Source: Cristatella mucedo
Lineage: Eukaryota; Bryozoa; Phylactolaemata; Cristatellidae
DNA length: 64,000 nt
NCBI GenBank assembly: GCA_009760855.2
Contig: WPIO01000005.1
Location: forward strand, 5,562,001 to 5,626,000
Direction: 5' to 3'
Positions within the stretch are counted from its first letter, which is position 1. Every line of letters begins with the position of its first letter. The notes under the pieces were generated by a model. It was not told the origin of the DNA. It made no database searches and saw only the letters and a program-made list of their open reading frames with translations. A program made the translations under genes and the position numbers. This document shows positions 17,275 to 30,519 of this stretch, piece after piece.

Positions 17275-18120
17275 AAACTCTCGAATCCTTTTATGAATAT
17301 ACTGCGGCCATTCGAACTTGGATGGCACCTAAATCTCTCAAATTGAATGAAGATATGATCACCTTACTTGTCGAGGTCAGAGCTAGTGTTCCACAGAAAT
17401 CGGCTACATACACTTAAAATGGACTGACGGCGTAGCTCCTTTAGCCTCAGCATGAAATCTGGGGTCCTGATCCATAGTGACCTCTCACTATACGACCACT
17501 TCAGTCTACAGTCAAGGCTGCTTACTTTCAGCTACTTGAAATTTTGAAAAGTTTGGTCCAGCCTATACAGGCATACCCCATCCAAGCTGGTCAATGCATT
17601 GGTTACACATATTCATGGCTTGTGTAACATAGTACTTGCAGGTCGTAGTTTTGAGTTAGCCCGTACCGGGCGAGCTTTGCTTGTCTGTCGCATGAATTGC
17701 TACTGACTCGTTATGGCACTTCGCACCGACCACCACTGACACTTCATCAGACAGCATGCTGATTTACAGGTAATTTCACTAACTTTTAGGCCCCTTCACT
17801 CTTGTACTGCTACCTAACTATCCGTCCGAAGTACTTTACAATCATGCTGGGCAGCTCATCACCGACCTCTGATCTAGGGCGGTTAGCAAGGCCTCGAATC
17901 AACCTCAAATCTATTAGGCAGCCTTTCGGCTGTTTCACGAGCCTGGAAGTTACCACCCCTTGACTGACATCACGACTCCCCATCCGATTTGACAAAACAT
18001 TAACGGATCCTGGAAACGTCCCTTGTTCATTTAATCCTTGCCGGGTTACTTGTGAGGGGACATTGGCGTGCTTACGCGTGCAGAAACTGTCCACGTTATC
18101 ATTAAGCATATTGACAGTCT
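17275..18120 (+). mobile_element. LINE family A, degenerate plus-strand copy
   Basis: ATTCGAACTTGGATGGCACC and CTTTCAGCTACTTGAAATTTTG correspond to LINE A coding for IRTWMAA and YFQL; the match continues to about 18110. No usable frame. With the neighbour at 15900-17255 it forms a 5'-to-5' inverted pair. Confidence 0.65.
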
Positions 18121-18154
18121 TCTTTCACGACATATTTGAATTTCCACTTAGGAG

Positions 18155-18245
18155 ATCTCTAGGAAGTCTTTAGGCACATCAGCCGCTCACGCGTCGAGCG
18201 GAACGGGCGTGCATTTCACGGCCTTTAATCACACTTTGCATTAAT
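18155..18245. repeat. segment shared with 22260-22375 (downstream PABP flank)
   Basis: GCTCACGCGTCGAGCGGAAC followed by a CACGGCCTTTAATCACAC-like run closely matches GCTCACGCATCGAGCAAAAC and its sequel near 22290. One copy lies downstream of the live PABP gene and one downstream of its pseudogene, so it probably belongs to the duplicated unit. Confidence 0.6.
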
Positions 18246-19395
18246 AATAATATAATAATAATAATGCACTTGCTAAAGCGCCCTCAGAGAACTCAATCTC
18301 TTTCTAGGCGCTTTACATTTGCTGCAAAGTGAAATGCAATTGAATGGTGAGGAATTTCATGTTTGATAAATAACATGAATAACATGGTCAGGGGTCAGCA
18401 TGCAAGTGTGGTTAGTGGCAGCATGCACAGTGTCAGCTCGCATAAGCCTATCAAGGACGAATCATGGGGACCCACTAAATGCTGTCCTAAATGTGGGTGT
18501 TTTTAAGTTCTTTTTAAATGTGGTCAAGTCAGGGGATGTTCTGACGCAAGTCGGGAAGGAGTTCCAGGCTTTGGGAGCACACGAACTAAATGCACGGTCT
18601 CCAAAGGATTTGAGGTTTGTACGAGGTATTTGTAGACTGTTGGATTCCAAAAAGCGGGTGGTACGATGCTTGGCCTGATGGGGTAGTATATCTGAGAGAT
18701 AGGCTGGAGCCAAAGAATGAATTGACCTAAAAGTGATCGACAAAACCTTGAAGTCAATCAATTGCTTGACTGGTAGCCAGTGCAGGTCGGCGAGAAGTGA
18801 TGTGATATGGCTACTGTGACGCTCACGACGGACAAGCCTAGCTGCAGAGTTTTGCACCAGCTGTAAACGCTGATTGCACATGGAGTAGGCTAGCAAGCAG
18901 TGAGTTACAGAAGTCAAGACAGGTTGTCACAAATGCATAGACCAAGTATCCTTATCTAAACAAGCCCGAATTTGAGCAATGTTATGTATCTGAAAGTAGG
19001 CTGACTTGATTGTGGAGCTGATATGGTCATCTAACGAAAGGTCATTTTGGAACATGACACCTAGATTTCGAGCTGATTCAACAGGAGATCTGCTGGCCGA
19101 GCATATTTTGAGCGTCAGGTTTTCCAATTTCTGAATTACACTGGGCTTGCACATAACTAATAAGTTAGTTTTATCATTGTTTAGTTTAAGAAACTTTGCT
19201 GCCATCCATGTGCGGATGTCATCAATGCATGCAGCAAGTGAGTTGAGAGAATTTGAGGTGCTCGAAGGCTGGGAGGGATCAAAGCAAAGGTGCAGCTGAG
19301 TGTCATCCGCATAGAAGTGAAAGCCTAGATTGTGCTTGGCAACCGCATCAGCAAGAGGGAGAGTATAGACCGTGAAAAGTAAAACCACCAAGGCA
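18240..19395 (-). mobile_element. LINE family A, 3'-terminal copy (minus)
   Basis: On the minus strand: RT motif HFYADDTQLHLCFDPSQP, then IRTWMAAKFLKLNNDKTNLL, ARNLGVMFQNDLS and LADLHWLPVKQLIDFKVL, and a 3' tail GCAAATGTAAAGCGCC ending in ATTATTATT at 18240. This pattern is typical of CR1/L2-like non-LTR elements. 5'-truncated; the frame is broken around 18920. Its 5' break abuts the duplicated PABP intron at about 19400. Confidence 0.88.
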
Positions 19396-20531
19396 GGCAA
19401 CTTTTGGTCCGCTGCAGGTTTTGCTCGTGACATTTGCTGTGTGACGCTTTTGCCTTTACAGCAATCCTAAGTAAGGAATCATCTGCCTTTTTGGCTTGTA
19501 TAGTTGGGCCAGTGAGAGCTTAACAGGGGATTTTCACCGCTTGGGGGCTATTTCTATTCTAGCATAGCCGACTCAGACGGTGCCCTCTTGCATCGTTACG
19601 GAGGTGAGTTGCTTCTTTCTAGCGTCAATGTCGGCCGTAGAACCTGCTGAGTTGAGCTTTTGGCCTTTGCATCAAGACCCTAGCCACGATCCAGCGGTTC
19701 GATTATTCGTCCTTACTTTCGAGCAAATACACCGAGAGCACTCTCTAAGCAAGCTCTCGGTGTATTTGCTTGCAGTAGTTCCCTTTCTTTATTTAGATTT
19801 CCATTCGAGTAAGAAATACTGCTACTAGGCGATATTTCCAATGTATGATAGTAGTTTTCGGCAAACTGGCCGTGTGATCTGCAGCTGTCGATTTTAGATG
19901 GCCAATTTGTGTGGCCATCATAGTTAACAAGTTGTGAAGCACGTTTCGCCTTCTAGTTTTAGTCCAAAATGTAGTAACAACTTTTATTAAAGCAACTCTT
20001 GGGACAGAGACAGAAATAGTTTGGCTGTGTTAACATAGGCGTTATATTTCGGGACCTCGGAATCTCCCCTACGTGTATAATAGAGCTCATTATTTGTTAA
20101 GATAAAGCTCTTTGCTTAGACTTTTGGCGTCTATATAATTAAAAATGTATGCGTTGCCTTACATGTTGCGATGTCATCTGATGCGTTTGAGGAATTGTGC
20201 TCGGTCTGTTCCTGAACGCCATCTGCTGGTTCCTGGTGTTATTGCAAAGGGCGTTGAATACGATGAATTTCGACACAATTAAAGGCAGGCCAGTACGCAT
20301 TATGTGATCCCTGTGAGATATACCGCTAAAGAAGTCAGGTGTTGGTAAGACATTTATCAAGAACTTTAATAAGAAGATCGATAACATATCCCTTCATAAT
20401 ACCGTGTCTACTTTTGGAACAAAATTGTCTTGCAAGATATGATGATTGGCTTGTATTTATTACCAATAGCCGCGTGTGACTTTGTGTCTAGGTATTAAGA
20501 CTGTTGACTATTCCTAAGAATTAACAGTGTC

Positions 20532-20635
<104 letters not shown>

Positions 20636-21420
20636 TGGGTATTGTCCTATTTGCAGATTGCATCAGATGAAAACATTTTACGATGGTATCTTTTTGTACA
20701 TTATGAAACTGAAGAATAAAGTAGGTTGGCAATACACTTTCTGAGTAATTATGTACATTTCTACCTTAAAGTTAGTTGGGAAGTTCATTTCACGCCGTGA
20801 ACGCATGAACAGCTCGGACATAAGACCACGACGTTCAACAACATCTACATCAAGCATCTCAAGCCAGGTGCTGATGAAATAAACTGCACGAGTTATTGAA
20901 TGGCAATAGAACTTCGACGCAAATGCCCGACCGATAACAGGTCAGCAGCCTGGACGAGTCTCAAATTCAGCAAGGAGCAGCACCGGTTGCAGCTCCTGCC
21001 GGAGCAGTACATGCAGCAGTGCCAGTCGGTGTGGCTGGTCCTCGTGGTCCACAGCAGGCACAGTCTAGACCTACGGTATATGCATATAATAATAGGCATG
21101 GCGCTGTGTGACCGCAGGGTGTGCAACAGCCCGGGCCCGTGGTAAATCAAGCTGCAGCCCAGCAGGCTTTGCATGTTTTTGGCCACGCTTCTCTGACTTT
21201 GGCCATGCCTGGTGCCGCAAAACGTAACGAGCAGAAGAAAATGCTGGGAGAGTGATTGCATCACATCATTCATCAGTACTACCGTGAGCTTACTGAAAAG
21301 ATAACAGGAATGCTATTGGAAATTGACACTGCCGAGCTGTCGTACATGCTCGAAGCTCGTGACTCTCTTAAAGCCAAGGTATTAACCTAGTTAAGTCGGT
21401 CCTAAATAGTGGCCCCTACT

Positions 21421-21546
21421 GGCATACACACACATATTCATACATACATACATACATATACACAAATATATAAATACATACACACATACATACACACTTA
21501 TATACATGCATACATACATAGATATATGCATACATACATACATACA
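21421..21546. repeat. (CATA)n-type tetranucleotide repeat
   Basis: Imperfect ACAT/CATA units in the last intron of pseudogene 1; the live gene's last intron lacks it. Confidence 0.9.
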
Positions 21547-22061
21547 TTATTACATGCGCCCTTAATGTTATAGATGTTTAAGTTTCTAGCGTCTGTGTGC
21601 AACATCTAAGCATGCTGGTTTGCAAGTTGCATATTTCTCAAAGTCTGTAACCATGCTTAACTTTGTAGGTTCACGAGGCTTTGCAGGTTCTCCAGGCGCA
21701 TCAAGCCAAAGAGATGCCTGATAAAGGTGGAGCTGAAGCGAAACTGCCGTAGACAATTTGCTGCTGAACTCCCCAACTGCAGGAAGGAATGACAGTGGCA
21801 CAAGCAGTGATCACTTTCTTGAGGTACACAAATCGTTCTAACCTGCAGGACTAAAAAAAATCGAAGGACCATAGCCAGAAAAGTGCTTAATTTCAGAACA
21901 AACGGTGGAAGAGAAAGCTGTCTTATATTGCAGAAGCAATTACTGATCATTTTCTCACCTACACTGCTTGTAATTTATTTTTACATTTGATCGTATATGC
22001 ATAATTCATCAGATCTTGCCAGTGCAGCTAAGGAGGTATGAGTGTGAAATAAATAAGCATA

Positions 22062-22176
22062 AGTAGTTGGATGTTCTGGATCTCTGCCGGATTGTTATTT
22101 TTCCGCGGAAAGCTCAACAATTGCTGGTTACTGATTGAAAATCACAAGCAGAGATCCAGAAAATCCCATCAACTAT
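22062..22176. repeat. imperfect inverted repeat, about 25-bp arms
   Basis: TAGTTGGATGTTCTGGATCT at 22062 is mirrored by AGATCCAGAAAATCCCATCA at about 22151, with some 60 bp between. Just beyond is a second small palindrome, AAATCCTCT-GA-AGAGGATTT. Confidence 0.7.
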
Positions 22177-22259
22177 TTAAATCCTCTGAAGAGGATTTGA
22201 ATAATTGACATCGGTAGAGCGTCTTAAGGTTCGCTCACTGCATTAAAGAAGACGGTGGT

Positions 22260-22375
22260 CCTCTTGAGTAGTGGCGCCAGAATTGTGCACATCGAACGCT
22301 CACGCATCGAGCAAAACACGAGTGCATTCCACAGCTTTTAATCAAAGTTTGCATGGATTTCCCCTGCCTAAAAGT
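22260..22375. repeat. segment shared with 18155-18245
   Basis: Counterpart of the flank downstream of the live PABP gene; it extends the duplicated unit by several hundred bases beyond the pseudogene's 3' end. Confidence 0.6.
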
Positions 22376-22379
22376 GCTG

Positions 22380-24088
<1,709 letters not shown>

Positions 24089-24126
24089 GAGTAGCGTCTA
24101 CACAGGCCGGTAGACAGGCAGAAAGT

Positions 24127-24293
24127 TCGTGATGGCACACTAGGTAAGGCGGTTGCTTTCACGACCTCGGTTCCGAGGTCGTGGGTTCGATTTCTGCTGT
24201 GGGCGATTCTGTATCGCCACTGCAAGCGGTGGTGATAGCCGTAAAAGCTCTTCTGTCGCTATACAAAAAGAGGCTGTTTAATCAGCTAGGATT
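24127..24293 (+). mobile_element. tRNA-derived SINE, family A
   Basis: Contains GTGATGGCACACTAGGTAAG, a B-box GGTTCGATTTC, the palindromic centre and the AATCAGCTAG tail. Confidence 0.87.
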
Positions 24294-24489
24294 TATTTAT
24301 TTGTTATTTAAAGTTAAGTGCTGTAGGACAAGCAGGTCACGCGACTACAGCTGATCCGTTCCAATTAAATCCAGCTTAGTAAGCCGATACTGTCAACTGC
24401 TGCACCTAATGAGGCGGTACTCACCAAGAAAGTTAGCAAGGCGGAGTGGTGTAAGTTCGGCTGGGGCGGAACAACATTATGTTGTGCTA

Positions 24490-24990
24490 AATGTTATCAG
24501 TGTGCAAGTTTTTACTATCTGTGTGCAACAACTAAGCATGTTGGTTTCCAAATTGCATATTTATCTAAGTTTGTAACCGTGTTTAATTTTGTAGGTGGAT
24601 GAGGCTGTGCAGGTTCTCCAGGCGCATCAAGGCAAAGAGATGGCCAACAAGGGTGGAGCTAAAGTCAAGCTGCCGTAGACAAGTTGCTACTGAACTTACC
24701 GACTGCAGGCAAGAACGATGGTGGCACAAGCAGTGATCACTCCTTAAAGTAAACAAAATTGTCCTCACATGCTGGGCGGCCAAAAGACTCGAAAAACAAA
24801 TGCAAGAAAAATGTCAATAATTAGAGAATAAACTTTGCAAGAAAAAGCTTTCTTATATCATGCAGGAGCAACAGCTGGTTTATTTGTTTACCTACACGCT
24901 ATAGAATATCTTTCTGCTCTTGATCGAATAAATATAGCCAATATCAGCTCTCGCCAGTGCCCCTAAGGAAACGTGTGCCGGTAACATGCA
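24490..24990 (+). pseudogene. PABP duplicate fragment 2 (last intron, exon 9, 3' flank)
   Basis: From about 24500 it follows the live gene's last intron (AAGCATGTTGGTT, GTGTTTAATTTTGTAG), then exon 9 at about 24595-24678 encoding VDEAVQVLQAHQGKEMANKG and ending KLP-stop, then the 3' UTR with a GAATAAA signal near 24825 and downstream flank. The exon 9 frame is open, but no MLLE or RRM exon precedes it, so it is a fragment. Introns are kept, so it is not retroposed. Confidence 0.9.
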
Positions 24991-25099
24991 GGAGAATAAG
25001 TAGGCGGCGATGATTTGGCTTACGTTTTGAATCTCTACAAGTACAATAATATATTGTTCCCTGGCACTCTCGGCAATTGCACATTACTGTGAGATGCGA

Positions 25100-27830
25100 C
25101 GTAGAACGAGAATTAGAGCTTGATCAGCCGATTTTTTATCGATTTGCCATGGGTTGCGGTATTGGCCTCTACCATTTCTATCGATTGCCGTGCATTGTTG
25201 ACACTCAAATGCGATGAATGACAATAGGATCGCTTCGCGAAGCCAATCTTTGGTCGATTTTCCACGGATTATAGTGGATTGCTGCTTCGATCCGAACCGT
25301 TGCCGTAAATTGCCTTGTATTTCCCGAGATTGGTCGAGCATAATTGCTTAAATTAGTGCGGTTGACTTTAATCAGTGTGCTTTGCAATTTGCTTTCAAAA
25401 TTGGAGCATTGCGAAACCAATTTTGGGGCATTTTGCATGAGATTTCTGGAGATTTTGGTATTAGCCCGGGCCATTGGAGTCGATTACAGTGCATAGCTGC
25501 AAAATGGTCGAGGAAATTACAATGAAATTATGCGAATACACATTAAACAACGTGCAGAGCAGCGTGCAATCATGATTAGAGCTTCTAGTGTACGGGTTCT
25601 GAATGCTTTACAGCAGATTGGAGTGATTTCGGTACGGGACCTGGCCGCTGCAGTCGATTGCACTGCATTGCATGAAAACGCGTGTGCACAATGGAGCGAA
25701 ATGTTTTGGATGCACTTTGAACCGAGTCTGGTCTTGTGTGCAATATAAATTAGAGCTTCCCGATCGCGATTTGAGGATGGTTGATATTCGGGAGATTAGA
25801 GTGGATTTTGGTATTTCCCCAGGTCATTTCGGGCGATTACTGCTCATTGCCAGATTTTGCGGTTGCACAATTTTTTATTTTAAGTGGATGTGCATAAAGA
25901 CAGTGCGCTTTAATATACAATAGAAGCTGGAGATGGGCACAATCTATTTCAAGTCATTTTGTGGTGGATGTGGGATTGGAGTGGATTGTGGTATTGGCCG
26001 GGCTACTGTAGTCGATTGCAGCACGTTGCATGAAAACGACGTCACTGGCACTGCTCTGCAATGGTTCAGGTCATATCCCAGTGGGAGACTCCAGAGTATT
26101 GACCTGAATGGACAAATATCATACGAGGTACCTCTGAAATATGGGGTACCTCAGGGCTCCATGCTAGGTCCGGTTCTTTTCACGGTTTATACGCTGCCTC
26201 TTGCTGATGTGATTGCCAAGCACAATCTAGGCTTTCACTTCGATGCGGATGACACTCAGCTGTACCTTTGCTTTGATCCCTCCCAGCCTTCGAGCACCTC
26301 GAATTCTCTCAACTCACTTGCTGCATGCATTGATGACATCCGCACATGGATGGCAGCAAATTTCCTAAAACTAAACGATGATAAAACTTACTAGTTATAG
26401 GCAAACCCAGTGTGATTCTGAAATTGGAAAGGCTGACGCTCAAAATTGGCTCGGCCAGCAGATCTCCTGTTGAATCAGCTCGAAATCTAGGTGTCATGTT
26501 CCAAAGTGACCTCTCGTCAGACGACCACATCAGCTCCACAGTCAATTCTGCCTACTTTCAGCTACATAACATTGCTAAAATTCGGGCTTGTTTAGATAAG
26601 GATACCACGTCCAAGTTGGTCCATGCATTCGTGACATCCCGTCTCGACTTCTTTAACTCACTGCTTACTGGCCTACCGGCATGTGCGATCAGGCGATTGC
26701 AGCTGGTGCAAAACTCTGCAGCTAGGCTTGTCTGTCGTGAGCGTCGCAGCTGCCATATCACACCAATTCTCGCTGACCGGCACTGGCTACCAGTCAAGCA
26801 ACGAATTGACTTGCAGGTTTTGTCGCTCACTTTTAGGTCACTTCATTCTTTGGCTCCAGCCTATCTCTCAGCCAGATTGACTCCCTCACCAGGCCAAGTA
26901 TCGTACCGACCGCTTTTCGAAATCCAACAGTTTACCAATACCTCGTACAAACCTCAAATCCTTCGGAGACCGTGAATCTAGTTCGTATGCCCCCAAAGCC
27001 TGGAACTCCCTCCAGACTTGTGTCAGAACATCCCCTGACTTGATCACATTTAAAAAGAACTTAAAAACACACCTATTTAGGACAGAATTTAGTGGGTCCC
27101 TGTGATTCGTCCTTGAGTGCTTATGCGTGCTGACACTGTGCATGCTGCGACAAACCACACTTGCATGCTGACCCTGTGCATGTCACCCCTAACCATGTTA
27201 TTCATTGTTTTGTTTATCAAGCATGATATTACTCACCATTCAATTGCATTTCCCTTTGCAGCAAATGTAAAGCGCCTAGAAAGAGATTGAGTTCTCTGAG
27301 GACGCTTTATCAAGTGCATTATTATTATTATTTTTAATAACGACCGTGCCGATGGTAGTGAAATTTTATGAGTGCAATTTTTGAAAAGTTTACTATCATA
27401 TGCAAGAGGAGTTTTTCGAGCAGGATTTCTTTGGTTGTGCGGTTGGATACTGTGGATTTCGGTATTAGCCGGGGCCGCCGAAATCTTATTTCATTCATGA
27501 CTTCATGAGAACGCGTGAGTGGAATCGCGCGAAATTTTTTGGGTACATATTGCGTGTGGCGTAGTTTTATATTCCAAACTTTTTGGAGCTATGCAGCTGA
27601 TGTGTGATGGATTTGAAGCGAACAAAAGTGGATTACGGCGGATTTCGGTATACGCCTCGGTCGTTGCAGCTCATTTGCGTAAGTGCACGTGCGCCCAATG
27701 AAATGAAATTTGGCGAATAGATCAAATCGAAGGTGCACTACAATATCCGCCAAAATTTGAGCTCGGCAACGCTATAGTCCGGTCGATAGCCTAAATAGAG
27801 TGGATTGCGTTAATTCATCGAATCAGCAGA
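25100..27830. repeat. degenerate tandem array, about 180-bp unit
   Basis: A motif of the type GTGGATTTTGGTATTAGCC...GTCGATTGCAGTGCATTGCA recurs with its GGTATT core at about 25158, 25457, 25631, 25810, 25990, 27461 and 27647. Spacings of 174, 179, 180 and 186 bp are seen directly; the 25990-27461 gap equals one unit once the LINE at 26037-27335 is removed. Units are diverged. Short open frames within it are not genes. Confidence 0.8.
26037..27335 (+). mobile_element. LINE family A, 3' copy inserted in the satellite array
   Basis: Encodes ALQWFRSYPSGRLQSIDLNG, YGVPQGSMLGPVLF, then the RT active-site region as HFDADDTQLYLCFD, where the usual tyrosine of Y-A-D-D is Asp, followed by IRTWMAANFLKLNDDKT, ARNLGVMFQSDLSS and DRHWLPVKQRIDL. 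A stop lies near 26391. The 3' tail has GTAAAGCGCCTAGAAAGAG and (ATT)n. Flanked by AACGAC on both sides (about 26027-26032 and 27333-27338), a target-site duplication. Confidence 0.92.
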
Positions 27831-28549
27831 GGCCGGCAGCATCTAGCACCCAATCCTATTTCTTTCCCCTTGCTTCTCCCCCCACCTCGGTCCTGCAGGT
27901 AAATCAATTAACCCGTCTAATAGACATCACTCGCAGCACAGCAGGCTAGCTGCGTGCAAGAATAAGAAACGGCTCAGGCAGTGAACTCTCGGTGCCTGGT
28001 TAGTGAAACCACGAAACAACATAGTCTACACCAGGAAGTCCAGAAAAGTCATAGGGTTTTAGAAAAGCCAGGGAAAACTGAAGTATAGTTTAATGTGAAC
28101 GGCACACATGTAACAGAACACGAGCACTTTGGCGGGCTTCACAACATCGGCACGCAGCGGTTCGTAGACGGCCACCACGCCACCGCTTTCACCGACGTCC
28201 GAATTGCAACACACCACCGCCTCTGCAGGCAGTGACTCACCTTAATAAAACCCTTCCCCATAACCTGGTATGGCCATTAAAACCCACTGCACCACCATAA
28301 ATTCCAATACCAAGGCCAGAAAAGCACTAGGTCATAAAAGCCATCGGCACATAAACTATAAACAACACAAATCAACCATATACAGTCCTGCAGGTCAGAC
28401 CTAAAACGGATTTAAAAGACGGTAAACAATTTGCTGACCAATTCTGAGAAGTCTCACTCCCCAGATGTTATCGGCTCGGTCGACAAGCCTTCAGACTTTT
28501 TCGGAGGAAAAATTGTGCACATTTGTGCCACAACAAAGCCCCCTCCGAC

Positions 28550-28593
28550 TATAGATTCAATTGCATTTCCCTTTGCAGCAAATGTAAAGCGCC

Positions 28594-28662
<69 letters not shown>

Positions 28663-28710
28663 AGTTCTCTGAGGGCGCTTTATCAAGTGAATTATTATTA
28701 TTATTATAGC
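28550..28710 (+). mobile_element. LINE family A 3' tail carrying an expanded (GA)n
   Basis: Only the terminal part is present: TTCAATTGCATTTCCCTTTG, GCAAATGTAAAGCGCCTAGA, a (GA)n tract at about 28595-28659, then TTAAGTTCTCTGAGGGCGC and (ATT)n. Other copies have GAGAGAGATT at this place, so the tract grew from the tail itself. Confidence 0.85.
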
Positions 28711-28779
28711 AATTGTTTTACAGCAATCTGTGACCTTTCTTAAGAGATTTTCCGAGATTTCTGCATGCGATGTGGTAAC

Positions 28780-30515
28780 CTTAATCACCAAGGTCTAGTA
28801 AAAATGAGAGCGTCTTCTGGAGGCCCTATACCATTCCCGTTGTGGTCTCAATGGGTAAATGAAATCAGCCTAGCCATTACCGAGAGTTTTCATGCTTCTC
28901 TGGAAAAAGGTGTTGTACCCAAGTCCTTCAAATTTGCCATCGTTAGACCGATACTTAAAAAGCCTGGTTTAAATAAGAAGCTTCTTGAAAACTATCTCAC
29001 AGTTTCCCTTCTTTTTTTGTTCAAGGATTCTTTAAAAGTTGTCGCTAATAAGCCTGTAGCATACATTAAAAATAACAAATTTTAGACAAATTTTAATAGG
29101 AATTCAAGCACTCTACTGAAACTTCTCTCTTCCTTATAACCAATACTATCCTATGCAGCAACGATGACGGGAATGTCACTGCCTTAGCGCCGCTGGATCT
29201 ACCGGCTGCCTCCGACACTATTGATCACGATATCCTTCCTAAAAAATAAAAACCAATGATCCGTCTGGCAGATGAGGCACTGGCACGATTCAAATCGTAC
29301 TAATCCGAACATATTCGACCGTGTGGCTTAGGGGGTCAGGTCTCATTTACTAGACCAGTCACTTGTAGAATCCAGAAAGGGTCCATTCTCTGTCCTTTGC
29401 TGTTCTCAATTTTACACCCAACCTCTGGGAAAAGTGATTCGGCATATTGAATAGGCTATCACTTTTATGCTGACTATACTCGTCTGTATTTTGTATTTAA
29501 ACCTTCGGAATCTGCTGCAGTGAGTGATAAACTGAATGCTTGCCTTGAAGCCGTTCGATCATGGATGTCGGCATATCTTTATTAAATTAACGACGACAAA
29601 AACGGAAATGCTACTCAGAAAACATCCCAAGCGGCGTGTTGATGAAGTGGAAGACTGTCCTCTTCAAATAGGTGGAAATGTTGGGCGACCATCACCATGT
29701 GCTCGGAATTTGGGCACTGCCTTCGACAGCTGCCTACATTAAACAAATTTCTTCAGAAGAATGCTCTTCCAAAGCCAGCCGTTTCTTCCGATCCATATCT
29801 AAGATTAGGAACTTTCTTCCACAGTGGCTTGAACGAAATTCAAATAGCTTGATGGTTCAGTCTCGGCTAAACTATTGTAATTTTCTTTTGTATGGGCTAC
29901 CAAAAACCACGAGGCTACTGCAGCTGGTGATGAATATGGCTGCAAGGCTGGTTTAAAAATATCAGAGATTTGACCATCTGTTTCCTATGCTGAACGAGCT
30001 TGGATGGCTGCAGGTTGATAAATGAATATAGAGCCAAGCTTTTACGTTGACCGACAAGGTCCGCCACGGCATGACTCCTTTGCACCTAGCTGAACTGCTG
30101 CAGACGTTCAAGCCTCCTCGTACCCTCAGGTCGTGCATGACAATAAATTAGCCGTTTCATTCCTCCGCTTAAAGACCGTTGATGAGAGAAGCTTTAGCTC
30201 TGCAGGTTCTAAACTGTGGAACTCGCTTTCATGATTTGTGCGTAACGATAACTACTCTCCTGCTGCCTATTATGGCACATTCTTTCCAATGGTCCTAAGC
30301 TGACTTCCATGCTACTCACTACCTCAACTGCTCTCATGACTCAGATATGCTTCCCATTTTCTCTTGGTTTCGCGAAATGAAGTCTGCTGGCTCCCGAATG
30401 CGTACCTAAAGCCATTTTGGCTGTGAGTTCGCTATACAAAACTCTCCTACGTGACACCCACGTAGTCTTTGTGGAGTTACAGACGGAGATAAATTATATT
30501 ACATTATATACCGCA
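28780..30515 (+). mobile_element. LINE family B, longest but decayed copy
   Basis: An early open part encodes GVVPKSFKFAIVRPILKKPG and LLENYLTVS, the fingers region of a non-LTR reverse transcriptase (usual form NYRPVS). Broken frames then show CTGGATCTACCGGCTGCCTC...ACTATTGATCACGAT (DLxAAxDTIDHD, catalytic region) and an AGGGTCCATTCTCTG stretch (QGS-like). Later come SRLNYCNFLLYGLPKTTRLL, and a 3' end ACTATACAAAACTCTCCTAC...GGAGTTACAGACGGAGAT near 30430-30500. Many stops; inactive. Confidence 0.8.
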
Positions 30516-30519
30516 CCTT

